Source of the DNA: Opitutia bacterium
GTDB lineage: Bacteria > Verrucomicrobiota > Verrucomicrobiia > Opitutales > Seribacteraceae
DNA: 44,212 bases
Direction: 5' to 3'
Assembly (NCBI GenBank): GCA_002721705.1
Contig: PBLJ01000046.1
Coordinates: 1 to 44,212 of the forward strand
Below, in pieces: positions 26,555 through 38,200 of this stretch (the first letter of the stretch is position 1; each line of letters opens with the position of its first letter). A model generated the notes under the pieces. That model saw only the letters and a program-made list of their open reading frames with translations. It ran no database searches and was not told the DNA's origin. The translations under genes were made by a program, and so were the position numbers.

Positions 26555-27529
26555 TCAGCGCTGCGTCAACGCGACCCGCAAACCAACCATGTCTTTCTCC
26601 GAGGGGTCGCCCTTGTAGCGCTTGGCTGATCGACAATCAAGGCGTGGGTTGAGAATGCACCCTCCACGAGCCACCCGCTTCTCGCCCACGGATGCTCCCG
26701 CGGGATTCGTGGTTTTGCCCTTGGGATATTTCCCGTAATAATCACGGCACCATTCCAAGACGTTGCCATGCATGTCGTATAGTCCCCAACGATTCGGGCG
26801 CAAAGCAGCGACTGGATGAGTTTTGCCGAGGGCGTTTTCGCGAGTCCATCCATAATTCTCCAAGCTGCCTTTCTCGTTTCCATGCCCGAAGGCGGCAACC
26901 GCGCCGGCTCGACATGCGTATTCCCACTGCGCTTCGCTAGGCAGGGTGTAAACGTAACCATCCGGCAAGGAGCCCTCGGCTCTGGCCCGGAGAGTCATTT
27001 TCTTGCAAAAGGCAGTCGCTTCATCCCAGGACACTCGGTCGACCGGAAGTTCCGGCCCGACGAACCGACTAGGCGCATTCATCATGAGTAAGGACCATTG
27101 CGCTTGGGTAACCTCGCTCTTGCTTAGCCAAAACCCTCGACTCAAGACGACCTCACGTTGAGATTCATCGGCACCCCTGCCCTCTTCGAGAACACTGCTT
27201 CCCTGGAGAAAGCTTCCCGGTGGAACCCAAGCAAATTCCATTCTCATGAAGGCAACGCGCCAAGGTTGACCGAAAGCCAAGTCCCTTTTGACTTGCCGGG
27301 GTCTCCAAGCAAACGCGGCCCGTCGATCGGCGGGAGCCAACTCGTTCAAGGGTATCACAAGGGAACTGCCATCCGACAAACGTAGAGTTATGGAATCATC
27401 GTCACGCCCCGTGATCTCTCCCACCACCTTGTTTCCGGAACGGTCATGCCATGCGCGCTCCTGCCCCAAAACTGATGCAGGCAAACATGCAACCAAAACA
27501 AGGATCAGCCAAGGCGAGAGTCGACGCAT
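26555..27529 (-). CDS. Secreted SUMF1/FGE-like domain protein with SHD1-like N-terminus
   Basis: A 324-residue protein with signal peptide (MRRLSPWLILVLVACLPASVLG), an SHD1-like beta domain (residues 26-75: WHDRSGNKVVGEITGRDDDS, SLVIPLNELAPADRRAAF) and an FGE-sulfatase fold (FAWVPPGSFLQGS, YTLPSEAQWEYACRAG, DMHGNVLEWCRDYYG, RVARGGCILNPRLDCRSAKR). The first active-site Cys of true formylglycine-generating enzymes is Asn here; only the second aligned Cys remains. It is thus unlikely to mature sulfatases, and no sulfatase gene is near. Such proteins are abundant in PVC bacteria and may bind ligands or act as inactive relatives. It is convergent with metH, 24 bases apart. Confidence 0.85.
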   Translation of the reverse strand: MRRLSPWLILVLVACLPASVLGQERAWHDRSGNKVVGEITGRDDDSITLRLSDGSSLVIPLNELAPADRRAAFAWRPRQVKRDLAFGQPWRVAFMRMEFAWVPPGSFLQGSSVLEEGRGADESQREVVLSRGFWLSKSEVTQAQWSLLMMNAPSRFVGPELPVDRVSWDEATAFCKKMTLRARAEGSLPDGYVYTLPSEAQWEYACRAGAVAAFGHGNEKGSLENYGWTRENALGKTHPVAALRPNRWGLYDMHGNVLEWCRDYYGKYPKGKTTNPAGASVGEKRVARGGCILNPRLDCRSAKRYKGDPSEKDMVGLRVALTQR

Positions 27530-27658
27530 TTACTCATGCTAGACGACCTTGGCCGCCGAGCAACTGGAAAATCCGATTCGCTAAAGGATTGAAAACAAAC
27601 ACGAACGAGGATATTGCCTTTACGCTTCCAAGCATTGGAAATCCAAAATCCTTAGAAT

Positions 27659-29509
27659 ATGAAGGAAATGTCACCACTGGAGGAGTTGCGTCATTCTGCC
27701 TCGCACGTCTTGGCCACCGCCGTGCTCAGGCTATTTCCTGACGCAAAGCTCGATATCGGCCCGCCCACGGATTCCGGTTTCTACTACGACTTCGACCTCG
27801 AACACAAGTTCACTGCCGAAGACTTGGAATCCATTGAAGCCGAGATGAGGAAGGTCTCCAAGGAGAACCAAAAATTCGAGCGGTTGGAAGTGGACCGCGA
27901 AGAAGCCATGAAGTTGATCGCGGAGATTGGACAAGAAGAATACAAACTGGGTCGCTTGGAAGACATTCCGGAAGGGGAAGCCATCTCTTTCTATCGCAAC
28001 GGAGAATTCATCGACCTCTGCGCAGGGACCCACGTCGGGTACACAAAGAAAGTCAAGGCGGTCAAGTTGCTCAGCGTGGCCGGAGCCTACCACCGTGGGG
28101 ACGAAAAGAACAAGCAACTGCAACGCATTTACGGCACCGCTTTCCCCACCAAGGATGAACTCAAGGAGTATTTGGAACGTTTGGAAGAAGCCAAAAAGCG
28201 CGACCATCGTAACTTGGGCCGCGACCTAGGCCTCTTTCATATTGACGAAATGGTGGGACAAGGCCTCGTTTTATGGAAGCCAAACGGAGCCATCATTCGC
28301 CAAGAACTGGAAAACTTCATTTCAGAGGAACTTACCAAGCAAGGCTACTCGCAGGTTTATACTCCACACGTCGGCAAACTCGATCTCTTCCGTGCCTCGG
28401 GCCATTTTCCTTATTATCAAGAATCGCAATATCCTCCGATCATTCGGCGGGAATGCCTCGAGGAATTAGCTGACGAAGGATGTTCATGCTCCGAGCTTGC
28501 CAACAAGGTCGATGAAGGAGAAATCGAAGGGTATCTCCTCAAGCCGATGAATTGCCCGATGCATATCCGCATCTACAAGTCGGAGCAACGTTCCTACCGC
28601 GATCTGCCGATTCGACTAGCCGAGTTCGGCACCGTTTATCGTTGGGAGCAATCGGGTGAACTGAGCGGCATGACGAGAGTCAGAGGATTCACGCAGGACG
28701 ATGCCCATCTTTTCATACGCGAGGATCAACTTCAGGAGGAGATACAAGGATGCCTGGGACTCGTGAAACTCGTTTTCTCCATACTCGGCATGGCGGATTA
28801 CCGCGTACGCGTTAGCTTGCGCGACCCTGAATCGGACAAATACGTCGGCGATCACGCTGCATGGGACAAGGCGGAAGAAGCCCTCAGGCAAGCAGTCAAA
28901 ACTCTCGGCGTAGACTACGTCGAAGAGATCGGTGAAGCGGCTTTCTACGGTCCGAAAATAGATTTCGTCGTGAAGGACGTCATCGGAAGGGAGTGGCAAC
29001 TTGGCACCGTACAGGTGGACTACAACCTGCCGGAGCGCTTCGATCTGGGCTACGTCGGGTCAGACAACAAGGATCATCGCCCCGTCATGATCCATCGAGC
29101 TCCCTTTGGCTCAATGGAACGTTTCGTTGGTGTGCTGACCGAACACTTCGCTGGCAATTTCCCTACCTGGCTGGCCCCTGAACAAGTTCGGATACTTCCC
29201 ATGAACGACGACTTGCTTCCTCATGCGGAAGAGATCCTCGGCCAGTTGCAAGCCGCTGATCTCCGGGTCAGCATCGATCGTCATTCAGGCAAGCTCGGAG
29301 CCAAGATACGCAATGCCGAGACCGACAAGGTGCCACACATGCTCGTTCTCGGGCAACGAGAAGTGGATGAAGGCAAAGTTTCCATTCGCTCTCGCGTAAA
29401 CCCCGATTTGGACGGACCCATGACCTTCGACGAGTGCCTCGCCAAGTTAAGAGAGGAAGTCGACCTCAAGTCATTGCCCAGGGAACGGTCCGCGAAACAG
29501 GATGGCTGA
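27659..29509 (+). CDS. thrS: Threonyl-tRNA synthetase lacking the TGS domain
   Basis: A 616-residue class II synthetase. The editing domain begins almost at the N-terminus ([20 protein letters not shown], with the HxxxH zinc-type motif), so the TGS domain of about 60 residues found in E. coli ThrS is absent. The catalytic core is intact: zinc Cys in [24 protein letters not shown] (motif 2 region) and [11 protein letters not shown]. The anticodon domain follows ([20 protein letters not shown]). A Cys-bearing insertion ([19 protein letters not shown]) sits before the PMNCP motif. No upstream frame encodes a TGS domain. The stop overlaps the yidD start by eight bases. Confidence 0.96.
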   Translation: MKEMSPLEELRHSASHVLATAVLRLFPDAKLDIGPPTDSGFYYDFDLEHKFTAEDLESIEAEMRKVSKENQKFERLEVDREEAMKLIAEIGQEEYKLGRLEDIPEGEAISFYRNGEFIDLCAGTHVGYTKKVKAVKLLSVAGAYHRGDEKNKQLQRIYGTAFPTKDELKEYLERLEEAKKRDHRNLGRDLGLFHIDEMVGQGLVLWKPNGAIIRQELENFISEELTKQGYSQVYTPHVGKLDLFRASGHFPYYQESQYPPIIRRECLEELADEGCSCSELANKVDEGEIEGYLLKPMNCPMHIRIYKSEQRSYRDLPIRLAEFGTVYRWEQSGELSGMTRVRGFTQDDAHLFIREDQLQEEIQGCLGLVKLVFSILGMADYRVRVSLRDPESDKYVGDHAAWDKAEEALRQAVKTLGVDYVEEIGEAAFYGPKIDFVVKDVIGREWQLGTVQVDYNLPERFDLGYVGSDNKDHRPVMIHRAPFGSMERFVGVLTEHFAGNFPTWLAPEQVRILPMNDDLLPHAEEILGQLQAADLRVSIDRHSGKLGAKIRNAETDKVPHMLVLGQREVDEGKVSIRSRVNPDLDGPMTFDECLAKLREEVDLKSLPRERSAKQDG

Positions 29510-29822
29510 AGGTCTCCGCGCCATGGCAGACAAGCTTCTGCGCGGTCTGAACTGGGTAATTGCCCTGCCTTTCATCATCCTCATTTACCTTTATCGCATC
29601 ATTTCGCCTTTGAAGAAGTACGTCTTCGGCCCTTATGCGGGATGCCGTTTTCACCCCACCTGTTCCGCTTATGCCATCGAGTGTCTGCGCCGCTTCTCCT
29701 TGCCTGTGGCCATTTGGAAAAGTTTTCGCCGGATCGCTCGATGCAACCCGATGCATCCCGGTGGTTACGACCCAGTCGTACCGGAAGACGAGGCTCCTGA
29801 AACGGAAACCAAAACTTGCTGA
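29502..29822 (+). CDS. yidD: Membrane protein insertion efficiency factor YidD
   Basis: A 106-residue YidD-family protein with an N-terminal amphipathic/membrane segment ([20 protein letters not shown]) and the signature [20 protein letters not shown] and [16 protein letters not shown] with three conserved Cys. It assists YidC-dependent insertion at the inner membrane. It overlaps the thrS end by eight bases; an in-frame ATG at 29523 is an alternative start without overlap. In many bacteria yidD lies in the rnpA-yidC cluster, so linkage to thrS is a local arrangement. Confidence 0.93.
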   Translation: MAEGLRAMADKLLRGLNWVIALPFIILIYLYRIISPLKKYVFGPYAGCRFHPTCSAYAIECLRRFSLPVAIWKSFRRIARCNPMHPGGYDPVVPEDEAPETETKTC

Positions 29823-29835
29823 GCAAAGCCGGCTT

Positions 29836-30957
29836 TCAGTAAACCGGACGGTGCAAGACGACTTTCACCTTCGGGTTCAGTTGCCGAAGGACTTGTGCAA
29901 ACTGCGGCCCCACTCGTGAGTGTACGATCTGTACCTCCGTCAAAGCAGGAAGCTTGCCGAGAACCTTGGCGGACTCCGCAGTGACCGCGGTACGGCCGAG
30001 ATCGATTTTCTGCAAACGAAGTAGTTTCGAAAAATGAGCAATGCCGGCGTCGCTGACCTTCACGCTGCCGTTGAGATTGATTGAACGGAGTTTGGAAAGC
30101 TCAGCCAAGAATGCTAGGCCTGCATCCGTAATTTGGGTGTAACCAATCGTCCTGAATTCAAGTTTCTCCAAGTTCTTCAGGTTGGCCAAAGGAGCCAAGT
30201 GCTCATTGGCAATTCGGTTGCCACCAATCTCCAACTCCTTGAGAGCGGGGAATCCTTTGCCCAAAGGAGCAAGATCCAGATCCGTCTTATCGGCCGTATT
30301 GCGATTGGGATTGAGCGTAAGCGACGCGAGCTTGGGCAAAGCCGCCAAGGATGTGAAACCTGTGCCTTTCACCTTTGTGAACTTGAGGTTGAGTGATTGG
30401 AGATTCTTGGCATTCGCAAGAACAATCAGGCCGGCATCGTCTACTTGAGTGGAAACCAAATTGACGCTCCGAATGTTCTTCAGTTTAGCCACTTCCACCA
30501 AACCTCGATTTGTGACGCTTCGGCAATTGTCCAAACTCAAGTTCTCCAAGGTCGGAATGCCGGAAAGGAGAGCCAGTGATTCATCCGTCACGCCTCGGAC
30601 CATGGTTAAATCAAGTCGCCTCAATCCCTTGGCTTCGGCTAGAACGCCCAAAAGGTCCGCAATGGAAGCCTTGAGAGGCGCTCCGCGGAGCGAAAGAGCG
30701 TTGAGTTTTGGTAATTTCGCCACCTCGGCCAAATGTTGAACTGTGATTGGAGGAGGAGGCTTGAAATTCGGGTCGAAGACCGGTTGCCCAAAGGGTCCAC
30801 GGGGAGGTTTCGGCACCTCGAAGTGAACCGAGATGGAACCATCCTTCTCCACCGTCGCCCTGGCCCCGACTTGGCGAAGCGACTCTGAAAGTTCGACCGA
30901 AAGGAGCGCCGCGGGGAAAGCGCAGCTAAACAAAAGGATAGTCGTCAGACGATTCAT
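29836..30957 (-). CDS. Secreted leucine-rich-repeat protein
   Basis: A 373-residue protein with signal peptide (MNRLTTILLFSCAFPAALLS), a short N-terminal beta region, and about ten LRR units of the ribonuclease-inhibitor/internal type (GVTDESLALLSGIPTLENLS, QVDDAGLIVLANAKNLQSLN, QITDAGLAFLAELSKLRSIN). The repeats should form a curved solenoid for protein binding. It follows the serpin gene by 19 bases in the same direction, and the serpin follows the A2M-like giant by 45 bases, so it may belong to one operon of secreted proteins. The binding partner is unknown. Confidence 0.88.
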   Translation of the reverse strand: MNRLTTILLFSCAFPAALLSVELSESLRQVGARATVEKDGSISVHFEVPKPPRGPFGQPVFDPNFKPPPPITVQHLAEVAKLPKLNALSLRGAPLKASIADLLGVLAEAKGLRRLDLTMVRGVTDESLALLSGIPTLENLSLDNCRSVTNRGLVEVAKLKNIRSVNLVSTQVDDAGLIVLANAKNLQSLNLKFTKVKGTGFTSLAALPKLASLTLNPNRNTADKTDLDLAPLGKGFPALKELEIGGNRIANEHLAPLANLKNLEKLEFRTIGYTQITDAGLAFLAELSKLRSINLNGSVKVSDAGIAHFSKLLRLQKIDLGRTAVTAESAKVLGKLPALTEVQIVHSRVGPQFAQVLRQLNPKVKVVLHRPVY

Positions 30958-30976
30958 GGCGTTGCCCTAAATCCAC

Positions 30977-32221
30977 TTAGTTGCCGCTCGCTGGTTCCGC
31001 ATAGCGACCAAGGAACAAAATGCTGCCGGTCGCCTTGTCGCGAATGAGGAAGAGAAAAGGATGATCGGCCCGAAAGCGCGGCCCCATGGGACGGGCGGAG
31101 CGCGTCCTAACTACAACGGCGGTCGCCGCTGCGGCCTCGGTGCCTTCCTCGTTCACCTCCACGAAGGCCTTGTGCAACACGGCGGACAAGTAGAGTTTCT
31201 TGCTCCCATCCATGCCGGAGAAGTCGGCATCGCCAAAAGCTTTCTTCATGCCCAAAGCCTGCAACTGCTGGGACAAACTGAACTCAGAGGTCATCTTGAA
31301 CTTGGGAAACCAAGTATCGACCTTGGTTCGGCGCACCTTGCCAATCCATTCGGAGAGCTTGGCGGGGCTAAGAATCTTCTCCAGATCGGCGATGGTTTTC
31401 TTTTTCGCCGGTGGGTTGGTCGGCCGGCGAAAGGGTTGGCCACCGCCTTGGTTGGGCAACAACACGAACATGGACACCTTGTCTCCCTTGTAGGGCATCT
31501 CCAAGACCTGAACGTCGGCATCTTGATAATAACCAAAATTGCCCTTTTGATACATCATCGGCGTGTTCACGGTCTTTTCGAGCGAGACCTTGAAGGGCAT
31601 TTCGCGGGTGGATTTCTCCTTGAACTGCACGTCCCAGTTCCCCTTGAAGTAGATGGCATTGGTCAAAACCATGCGGGTGAGTGAATCGAGAACGCCGGAA
31701 GGAATGAGATCCTTTATCTTGTCCTTGGTCTCCTGCTCGACCCACCGATTGATGATTCCACGCGCCTTTTCCGCATTCGAGTAGTCGAGAGCTCGGCCGA
31801 CCGAGTCGTAATCGCGCTCGATCAGGCCGAGATAATCCTGCTTGAAGGCGTAGTTCTTTTGAGGCCACAAGGCATTGGCGACGGATAATTCCACCCCACC
31901 CTTCTCGCGAGCCTCACGCAAACCGAGCTTGAGATCGGAAAACCCCGCATGCAGTCGTTTCTGCGGCAAGTGAAACTCGAGAGCCCTGGACATTTCGGCC
32001 TCGGTGTCCCCTCGGGCTCCGGCATAGGTCATGGCGAGAGCGGTGGAGATACTGTAAGGAGAGAGGAAGAGATTTCCTTTCTCGTCGTTCAGTTGGTCGT
32101 ACAACTTGAGGGCGAACTTGGTGTTCCCACTCGAGAGGGTTTCCACGTCGGGATTGGGCTTGCCGAAAGCGGCAATCGCAACGGACAGGAAAGCGGGCAG
32201 GAGGATGCTGGAGGTTTTCAT
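30977..32221 (-). CDS. Secreted serpin, predicted inhibitory with Arg-Ser reactive bond
   Basis: A 414-residue serpin with signal peptide (MKTSSILLPAFLSVAIAAFG). Family motifs include GNLFLSPYSISTALAMTYAG, LTNAIYFKGNWDVQF, HKAFVEVNEEGTEAAAATA and ADHPFLFLIRDKATGSILFLG. The hinge EEGTEAAAAT has small residues at P15-P9, the hallmark of inhibitory serpins. Counting 17 residues from the first hinge Glu (P17) gives P1 Arg374 and P1' Ser375, like antithrombin, pointing to trypsin-like targets. I chose the ATG at 32221; the frame is open 12 codons further. It lies between the A2M-like gene and the LRR gene, same strand. The target protease is unknown. Confidence 0.95.
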   Translation of the reverse strand: MKTSSILLPAFLSVAIAAFGKPNPDVETLSSGNTKFALKLYDQLNDEKGNLFLSPYSISTALAMTYAGARGDTEAEMSRALEFHLPQKRLHAGFSDLKLGLREAREKGGVELSVANALWPQKNYAFKQDYLGLIERDYDSVGRALDYSNAEKARGIINRWVEQETKDKIKDLIPSGVLDSLTRMVLTNAIYFKGNWDVQFKEKSTREMPFKVSLEKTVNTPMMYQKGNFGYYQDADVQVLEMPYKGDKVSMFVLLPNQGGGQPFRRPTNPPAKKKTIADLEKILSPAKLSEWIGKVRRTKVDTWFPKFKMTSEFSLSQQLQALGMKKAFGDADFSGMDGSKKLYLSAVLHKAFVEVNEEGTEAAAATAVVVRTRSARPMGPRFRADHPFLFLIRDKATGSILFLGRYAEPASGN

Positions 32222-32266
32222 GGGTGGCAGGGTTTGGTGTCTATTGATTGAAGTCAATAAGAGCGT

Positions 32267-35200
32267 TTATTGCTTGGGAGGCTTGGACTCCCGAATGAGA
32301 GCGCCATGACGATCATGGAGAACGAGGATCGAAAACTTGTTCGCCTCGTCCAAGTCTCCCGTGTTGAGGGAAGCGTAATCGAAGCGGCCTCGCAGGTCGG
32401 TGTACCCGTCCTTGTAGAACCGGGTGCGACCGTCGTTGAGCTTGGCGTAAACCTTGACGTAGGTTTTCGGGAGCGGCTTGCCCGTTTCCGAGTGAGCCAC
32501 TCGAACTTGGCCATAGTTCTCGATCAACTGGACTCGAAGGTCGTTGGCGTAATAAGCCTTGGCGACCCGCAAGCCGGCTCCGAGAACCTCAACCATAACG
32601 TTTCGGTCCTGAAACTCGTCCGGCAAGGCGAAGGAGTGCTTGTCCTTGTTTTTGGGCAACTTCACTTCGCGACTAAGGTTTGGCACTATGCTGGTGAAAT
32701 GATCCGTGTCGTCTTTCACGAAAGGTTTGCGTGAGAAGAGCAACTCGACGTCCATCGGGTAGTAGTTGACCGTGCAGGTTTCCAGGTTGGCAACGTGCAG
32801 AGAGACTTCTCCCTTTTCCACTTCCAGTTCCAGACTGGGCTCGGTGGAGGCGAGGGCGTTTTGGGCCTGTCCGCGATCCTCCTCGTCCACGGGATCGACC
32901 AGCTTGCCGGCGGCCTCGTCCAACTGGGCGATGGCCTCGCGAAAAAGGTTCTTCCAGCGATCGACGGGATAATCCTTGTACTTGGTCGCCCGTTGGCGGG
33001 CAGAAGCAACCTCGCCTTTGTAAAAGTCGACGTAAGTGGAGAGGTAATCCAATTGCATTTTCTCAACCACCTGCTGGGGGCGAATGCGAGAGAATGCCAA
33101 CAAGCCTTCTCCAACGCGATCTTGGAGGAAAAGGTAATAGGTGGCGGCAAGCAGGTCCTCGTCGGACAGGCTCGGAACGTATTTCAGCACGTGCATGAGC
33201 TGGTGGTACTGGCCATACAGGCGATTATTGAGGATTTGCCTGTCCTTGCCAAGCTGATGCGCCCGGGCATTGACCAAAGGTTTGTACTCCAAATGCTGGT
33301 GAAAACCACGCTCGACGGGATCAACGGCGAGCAACGGGCTGCGGAGATAGAGCCCGCAACGGTTGGCCATCGAGGAACGCGACAAGAATTCCTTCATGCG
33401 GACTTCGTCCTTGTGGTACAAGGCATAAGACCAAAGCGTGGGATGGAAAGCGAAACGATCCGAGAGTAGCTTGAGGGCTTTGTCGAAGAAGGCTTTGCCT
33501 CCCCCGCCCTCGCCCTTGTTCCGCATCCGGTAGGCAATTTGGTCCAGGTCGATGCGGTTCATGTTGTGGTTCGCCAAATACTGCAAGACCTCCTTCTCGG
33601 TGCCGTTTTGTGAAATCCATGCCCAAGAGGTCACGTCTCTTTTGCTCAGCTTGTCCACCACCTTGAAGGAAAAGGCTCCAGCCCCTGCCACACGGCCTTT
33701 GTCATTCGCCACCTGAATGGGATAAACAGGATATTCTCCGGTGGCGGGGAAATAGAAGTAGAAGTCCACCGTCTTGGTCGAATAAGGTTCCAGGCGGAAG
33801 GGACGTCCATCCGAGTAGAAGCCGTTGTTCAAGGGCATCGCCCCTACGGGGATTTGGGCCAAGTAACGCAGCTTGCGAACCGAAGAAGTCGGGTTGGTGA
33901 TGACGATTTGGCAACCATAGGCGATTTGCTTGAGAAACTCATCCTTTACGAAGTTGTCGAAACGCTCGCTCCCTTCGTGCCTGAAACGGGAGTCGGCCCG
34001 GAAGAAATTTTGGCTAAGCAGGATATCCCGAGCCTTCTTGTCGTCCTCGGTTTCACGTATTTCCTCATGGAAAACGACCAAGGGTTTGTCGGACTTGAGA
34101 GAGAAGGAGCGCTCCTCGTTGTCCACCTCGTGCTCGGCCGCCTCGAAGGGAAGATCGAGCACCGCCAAGGCGAGCATCATCTCGGTGAAGTTGCGGGTGG
34201 CGTAAATGAAGTTGCCGGAAACGAAGGGCTTGCCCTCGAGGTGAGCAGCGTAATCGTTCCAAAAGGCGTTGATCAGTACGAGGTCGGCGTTTTGGCGCTC
34301 GATGGGCAACTTGTAGTAGTTGTTTTCCGCCCATTCCTCGGTCGGAGGCAACTTGCGGTAAAACTGGCGTGTTTCGACGCGTTTCCTTTCTCGTACCAAT
34401 AAATACCCGCTTAACTCCTTGTCCGATTTGAACCAAGCCTGTGATTTCTTCTTTTCTTCCTTGGCCTTACGCAGACTTTTTTCAGTCGAAGCAAGAGCAA
34501 AATCCGCTGCTGGCTCAGGTATAGTAAGCGACAGCTCGGCATTGGCTTCCAATTCAATTCTTCCGTCCTGTGGACTGGCGTCTTTTTTGGGCGCGTTTAG
34601 CCTTAGCGCCCTACCGCCAGAGCCTCCCCCCGCTAAAAAGCCAATGCTTGCCCTTTCCCCCCCATTTCTTGTATCGGCCATTTTCAAGAGGTCACGACGG
34701 CTTTGGTTGGCTTGCTGCTCGCGCAATCCCAATTGATCGTCAGTGTCGAGCGCAGCGCTGACGATGGCAGTGTCGAAGAGCCTGTTGAACTCCTCTGGAT
34801 CGGGAGGTATCATCTCCTGTAATTCACGAACGTAGCGAGCCATTGCCTCGGCGCCTGCGGGTCCTTTCCGAGCCAAAAGGATTCTCTCCACCGCGTTGAG
34901 CTTGGAGAAGGCATATGGTTCGAGATAGGACTCGAGGTCCGCTCCCAGCAACCAGTGATCCATGAACGTCTTGTCCTTCTTGTTGGCGAGGTAGGGCTTG
35001 ATCACCTTCTTGAAGAAATCCGGATCCTTCTTGAAGATAAAGAAATTCAGTTCATGGCAAGCGTACTTGGAATACTTTGCCCGCTTCTCCTCGGCCTTCA
35101 AGCCGGGCCATTCAAGAAGGAAAGCGAATTCGGCAAGGTTTGAATTCGAGGTAAGGGTAGACAACAAGCCATGGACGCTGGCCAAGTTATCGTATAGCTG

Positions 35201-38200
35201 CACCTTGGAGGTCGTGACGTCAGCCAGCTTGAATTCATCTCCTTTGGCTAAGGTTGATATGAGCTTCTGCTCGGAAAAAGGCTTCTTGGAATCCAAGGTA
35301 CGGGCCATGCGTAATTCCTTGCGCTCCAACTTGGTCGCGGGCAGGGCAACGGGGCGGTAGGCAACGTTCCATGGGTCGAGCGCGTAAACGTGCAGGCGTT
35401 GGTGACTCGACAGGTCTTTCAAGTCGATAACCGCAACCCCTTTGTCGTCGGGCTTCAAGTTGGACCAAAGCAAGGAATTGGATCCCAGGAAGTCGAGGTT
35501 GGCGTAGTCAACCATGGCGCCGCCACTGGAACCCCTTCCCTTGCCTGCTCTTTTGCTATCAAACATATCATCGCTGGCGCGGTCATATTCACCGCCTTGG
35601 GCGGCGTTTTGCCGTGCGGTATCGGTTTTGCGAACGGACCAGGGGTTAAGGATCAAGCCGGGTCGGGCAAGCATGTTGCCTGCATATTTCGCGGCGTACC
35701 TGCGATCCAGAACGTAACGATATTCTTCACCAATCTCGCGTTCCTCCACGTACAAGGAGCGTTTTTTGGATAATCGCATGGTGTAAGGAGATGGAACGCC
35801 TCCAACGTCCAAGGCGGCAAAACCGTCCCAGTGTGGAACGAAACGGGTGGCGTAGACATGCAACCGCGTCATCTTCGAGACATTGCCCAAACGGATGGTC
35901 GCTTTCCCATCGGCCACGTTCACGGATCGGATTTGAACGGGGTCTAGGCGGTTGTCCTCGAGAACGCGATTGTCGGACAGGATGAATCCACTGTTTCGTT
36001 TGCCTGCGGTGACTCGGATACTGATGGATTGCCGTGTTTGCTTAAGGAACAATTCGTAATCACCCGGCGCCAGCCCTTCAATGTGTAGGTAGCCTGCCCG
36101 CAAAGCGCCCGCTGCGGAATGGTCGGCATCGTAGAAGGAGCCATGTTTGGAAAGCAGTGAATAGACCGACGGCTTGGCGGCATCGTCGCGAACGCCCGGC
36201 AAAGCCACTTCAATGACCTCTCCAGCGGAAGCATGGATGACGCTGGGCTGGGCATTCCGACCTTTCCTGTCACGATCGATCGACCAATGATAATTGGACC
36301 CATCGGAGTGGATGGCGCGAATCCAATCGATGCGATCCAGCTTGCCAAGCATGATTCTACCATTTTGATCGGTCTTGAGGTTGACGTTGTAGGTTTGAGC
36401 GAAATCGAGATGCTTGACCTGAAGTACCAAGGCCCGGTCCAAGATGGCTTCGCCGTTTCGACCCAGAGCATCGAGAAAATAAGCTGCTCCCGATTGCCCG
36501 AGATGAACGGACTCGAACTTGAGACTGCGATCCATTTGGTTGACCGTGAAGGAACGACTGCTGGACAGGTTGTCTTTCGTCGCCCGGCTGATGTTTTGCA
36601 CCTTGGCCGAGAAACTCAGTAAAAGTTGGGACAATTTTTCCGGTACGAGAAATTCATGTATAAAGTCCTCGCCCTCGTTCAAGGCGGGCAACTCGACCTC
36701 CGTCATACTGGGGGAACCGTCGTGATCGACGGAACGCACGACCAACTTGGCATCCTCCAGCAAGGAAGATGAAACGGGGTAACCATTTAAGCGTAGCAAA
36801 GGCCTGATCACGGCTTTTGCGGTCTGCCCCTTGACCAAAGACTCGCGATCCAAGTGAATGGCAGCATCGATTTGATAGTTTTCACCGACGTGATCGAGAA
36901 CACCCAAGGAGCAAAAGCCTTGATCCCTCAGAATGATCGGTCGCCGTCCCGGTCGATTGCTGAAAGGAATCGTCAAGATACCGTCCTTGTCCGGAGAATA
37001 TTCAGTACCATCCAACCACACGGTGGCTTTGGGGCGAATCTTGTTGTTTCCGTCCAATACCTTGAACTCATGGCCAGCGGGCCCCAGTTTCTCGATAAAC
37101 CTCAAATTGCCTTTATGAACCAGGGCGCGGCTGCTTTTTCCATTGCCGATGAATTCCACAACGAAGACTCCTCGCTTGTTCAGTTCGGGGAAAGCAAACT
37201 CCCGCTCCGTCCGTTTCATGGGAGCATCCTTGTAATTCAGCACGCGCTCCCAAGTGGCGGCCAATCCGTCCAAGTTGATGGCGGTGTCGACTGGTTGCAG
37301 GTTGCGGCTGTAGAAATTGAAGGTGTTGATCTCGAATACCTTGACCAGCAAGGTCTCGACGTTCTTGACCGACAGCTTCAGCTTGACCGCCTCGTTTGCC
37401 TTGAAAAAGCGTTTATTGTAGGGAGGAAAGTCAAGATCGACCCGATTTTTAAGGGCTTCCACTGCCCCGGAAGAAAGCATGGAATACCATTTTTCGGGAT
37501 CCCCTACCCCGGCGAGTAGCTTGGCTTCCGCGAACAACGGCTTGAGGTAGTCGTCACGGACAAGCTTCACGAAACCATCAAAGTCCTTGTCCTTGGCAAA
37601 GTAATGAAGAAAGAAGGAACGGACCAACTCCGAGTCGCTCCCTATTCTCTCGATCTTGGCATAGGATCGATAGTCGGCATTGGGATTTACGGCTATGCGA
37701 TGGTCACGGCCCACGGCGCTTTCCAACCGCTGACGAGTAACGTATTGGGCCCGATGAGGCAGTGAAAGGTACTCGAGAAACAATTGCCGGTTCCACTCTC
37801 CCTGCGATCGCTGAAAAGCAAGTATGCGGTAGATAACGTTCGCCTTGAGCGAATTGTGCGCGGGAGCGAGCCCCTTGACGAAAACGTAGAGACGGTTGAG
37901 GTGCTTTTTCTTCTCCTCCAAATCAAAGGTCACGTCGACGTCGTCGGAAGGCGCGAGCTTGAGGAGATAAACGTTGATGAAATTGGCATTGTCGATCAAG
38001 TCGGGCTTCAATTGCAGCAACTCGTCAAGTTGGGCTTTCGTCATGTTGCGATGGATGCCATGGGAGCCAAAGCCGCGACTGTGCTTGGCCTTCAAGTCCT
38101 TGACCACAAGGGCAGGCAATCCGGGAACGTCGGGTCGTTGGAGGCGACTCAGGAAATGTCGCAACCGCGTCTCGTTCAACTGCACTCCATTCAAATTGAG

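Noticed and set aside
26538..26563. CAGCGC/GCGCTG hairpin between metH and the SUMF1-like gene as a terminator
   Set aside because: The stem has six pairs, a 14-base loop and no T-run on either strand, and it overlaps a stop codon.
26555..27529. Functional sulfatase-maturing enzyme
   Set aside because: The first catalytic Cys is missing and no sulfatase gene is nearby.
31061..31684. 207-residue open frame antisense to the serpin gene
   Set aside because: The serpin frame has family motifs throughout; the antisense product has none.
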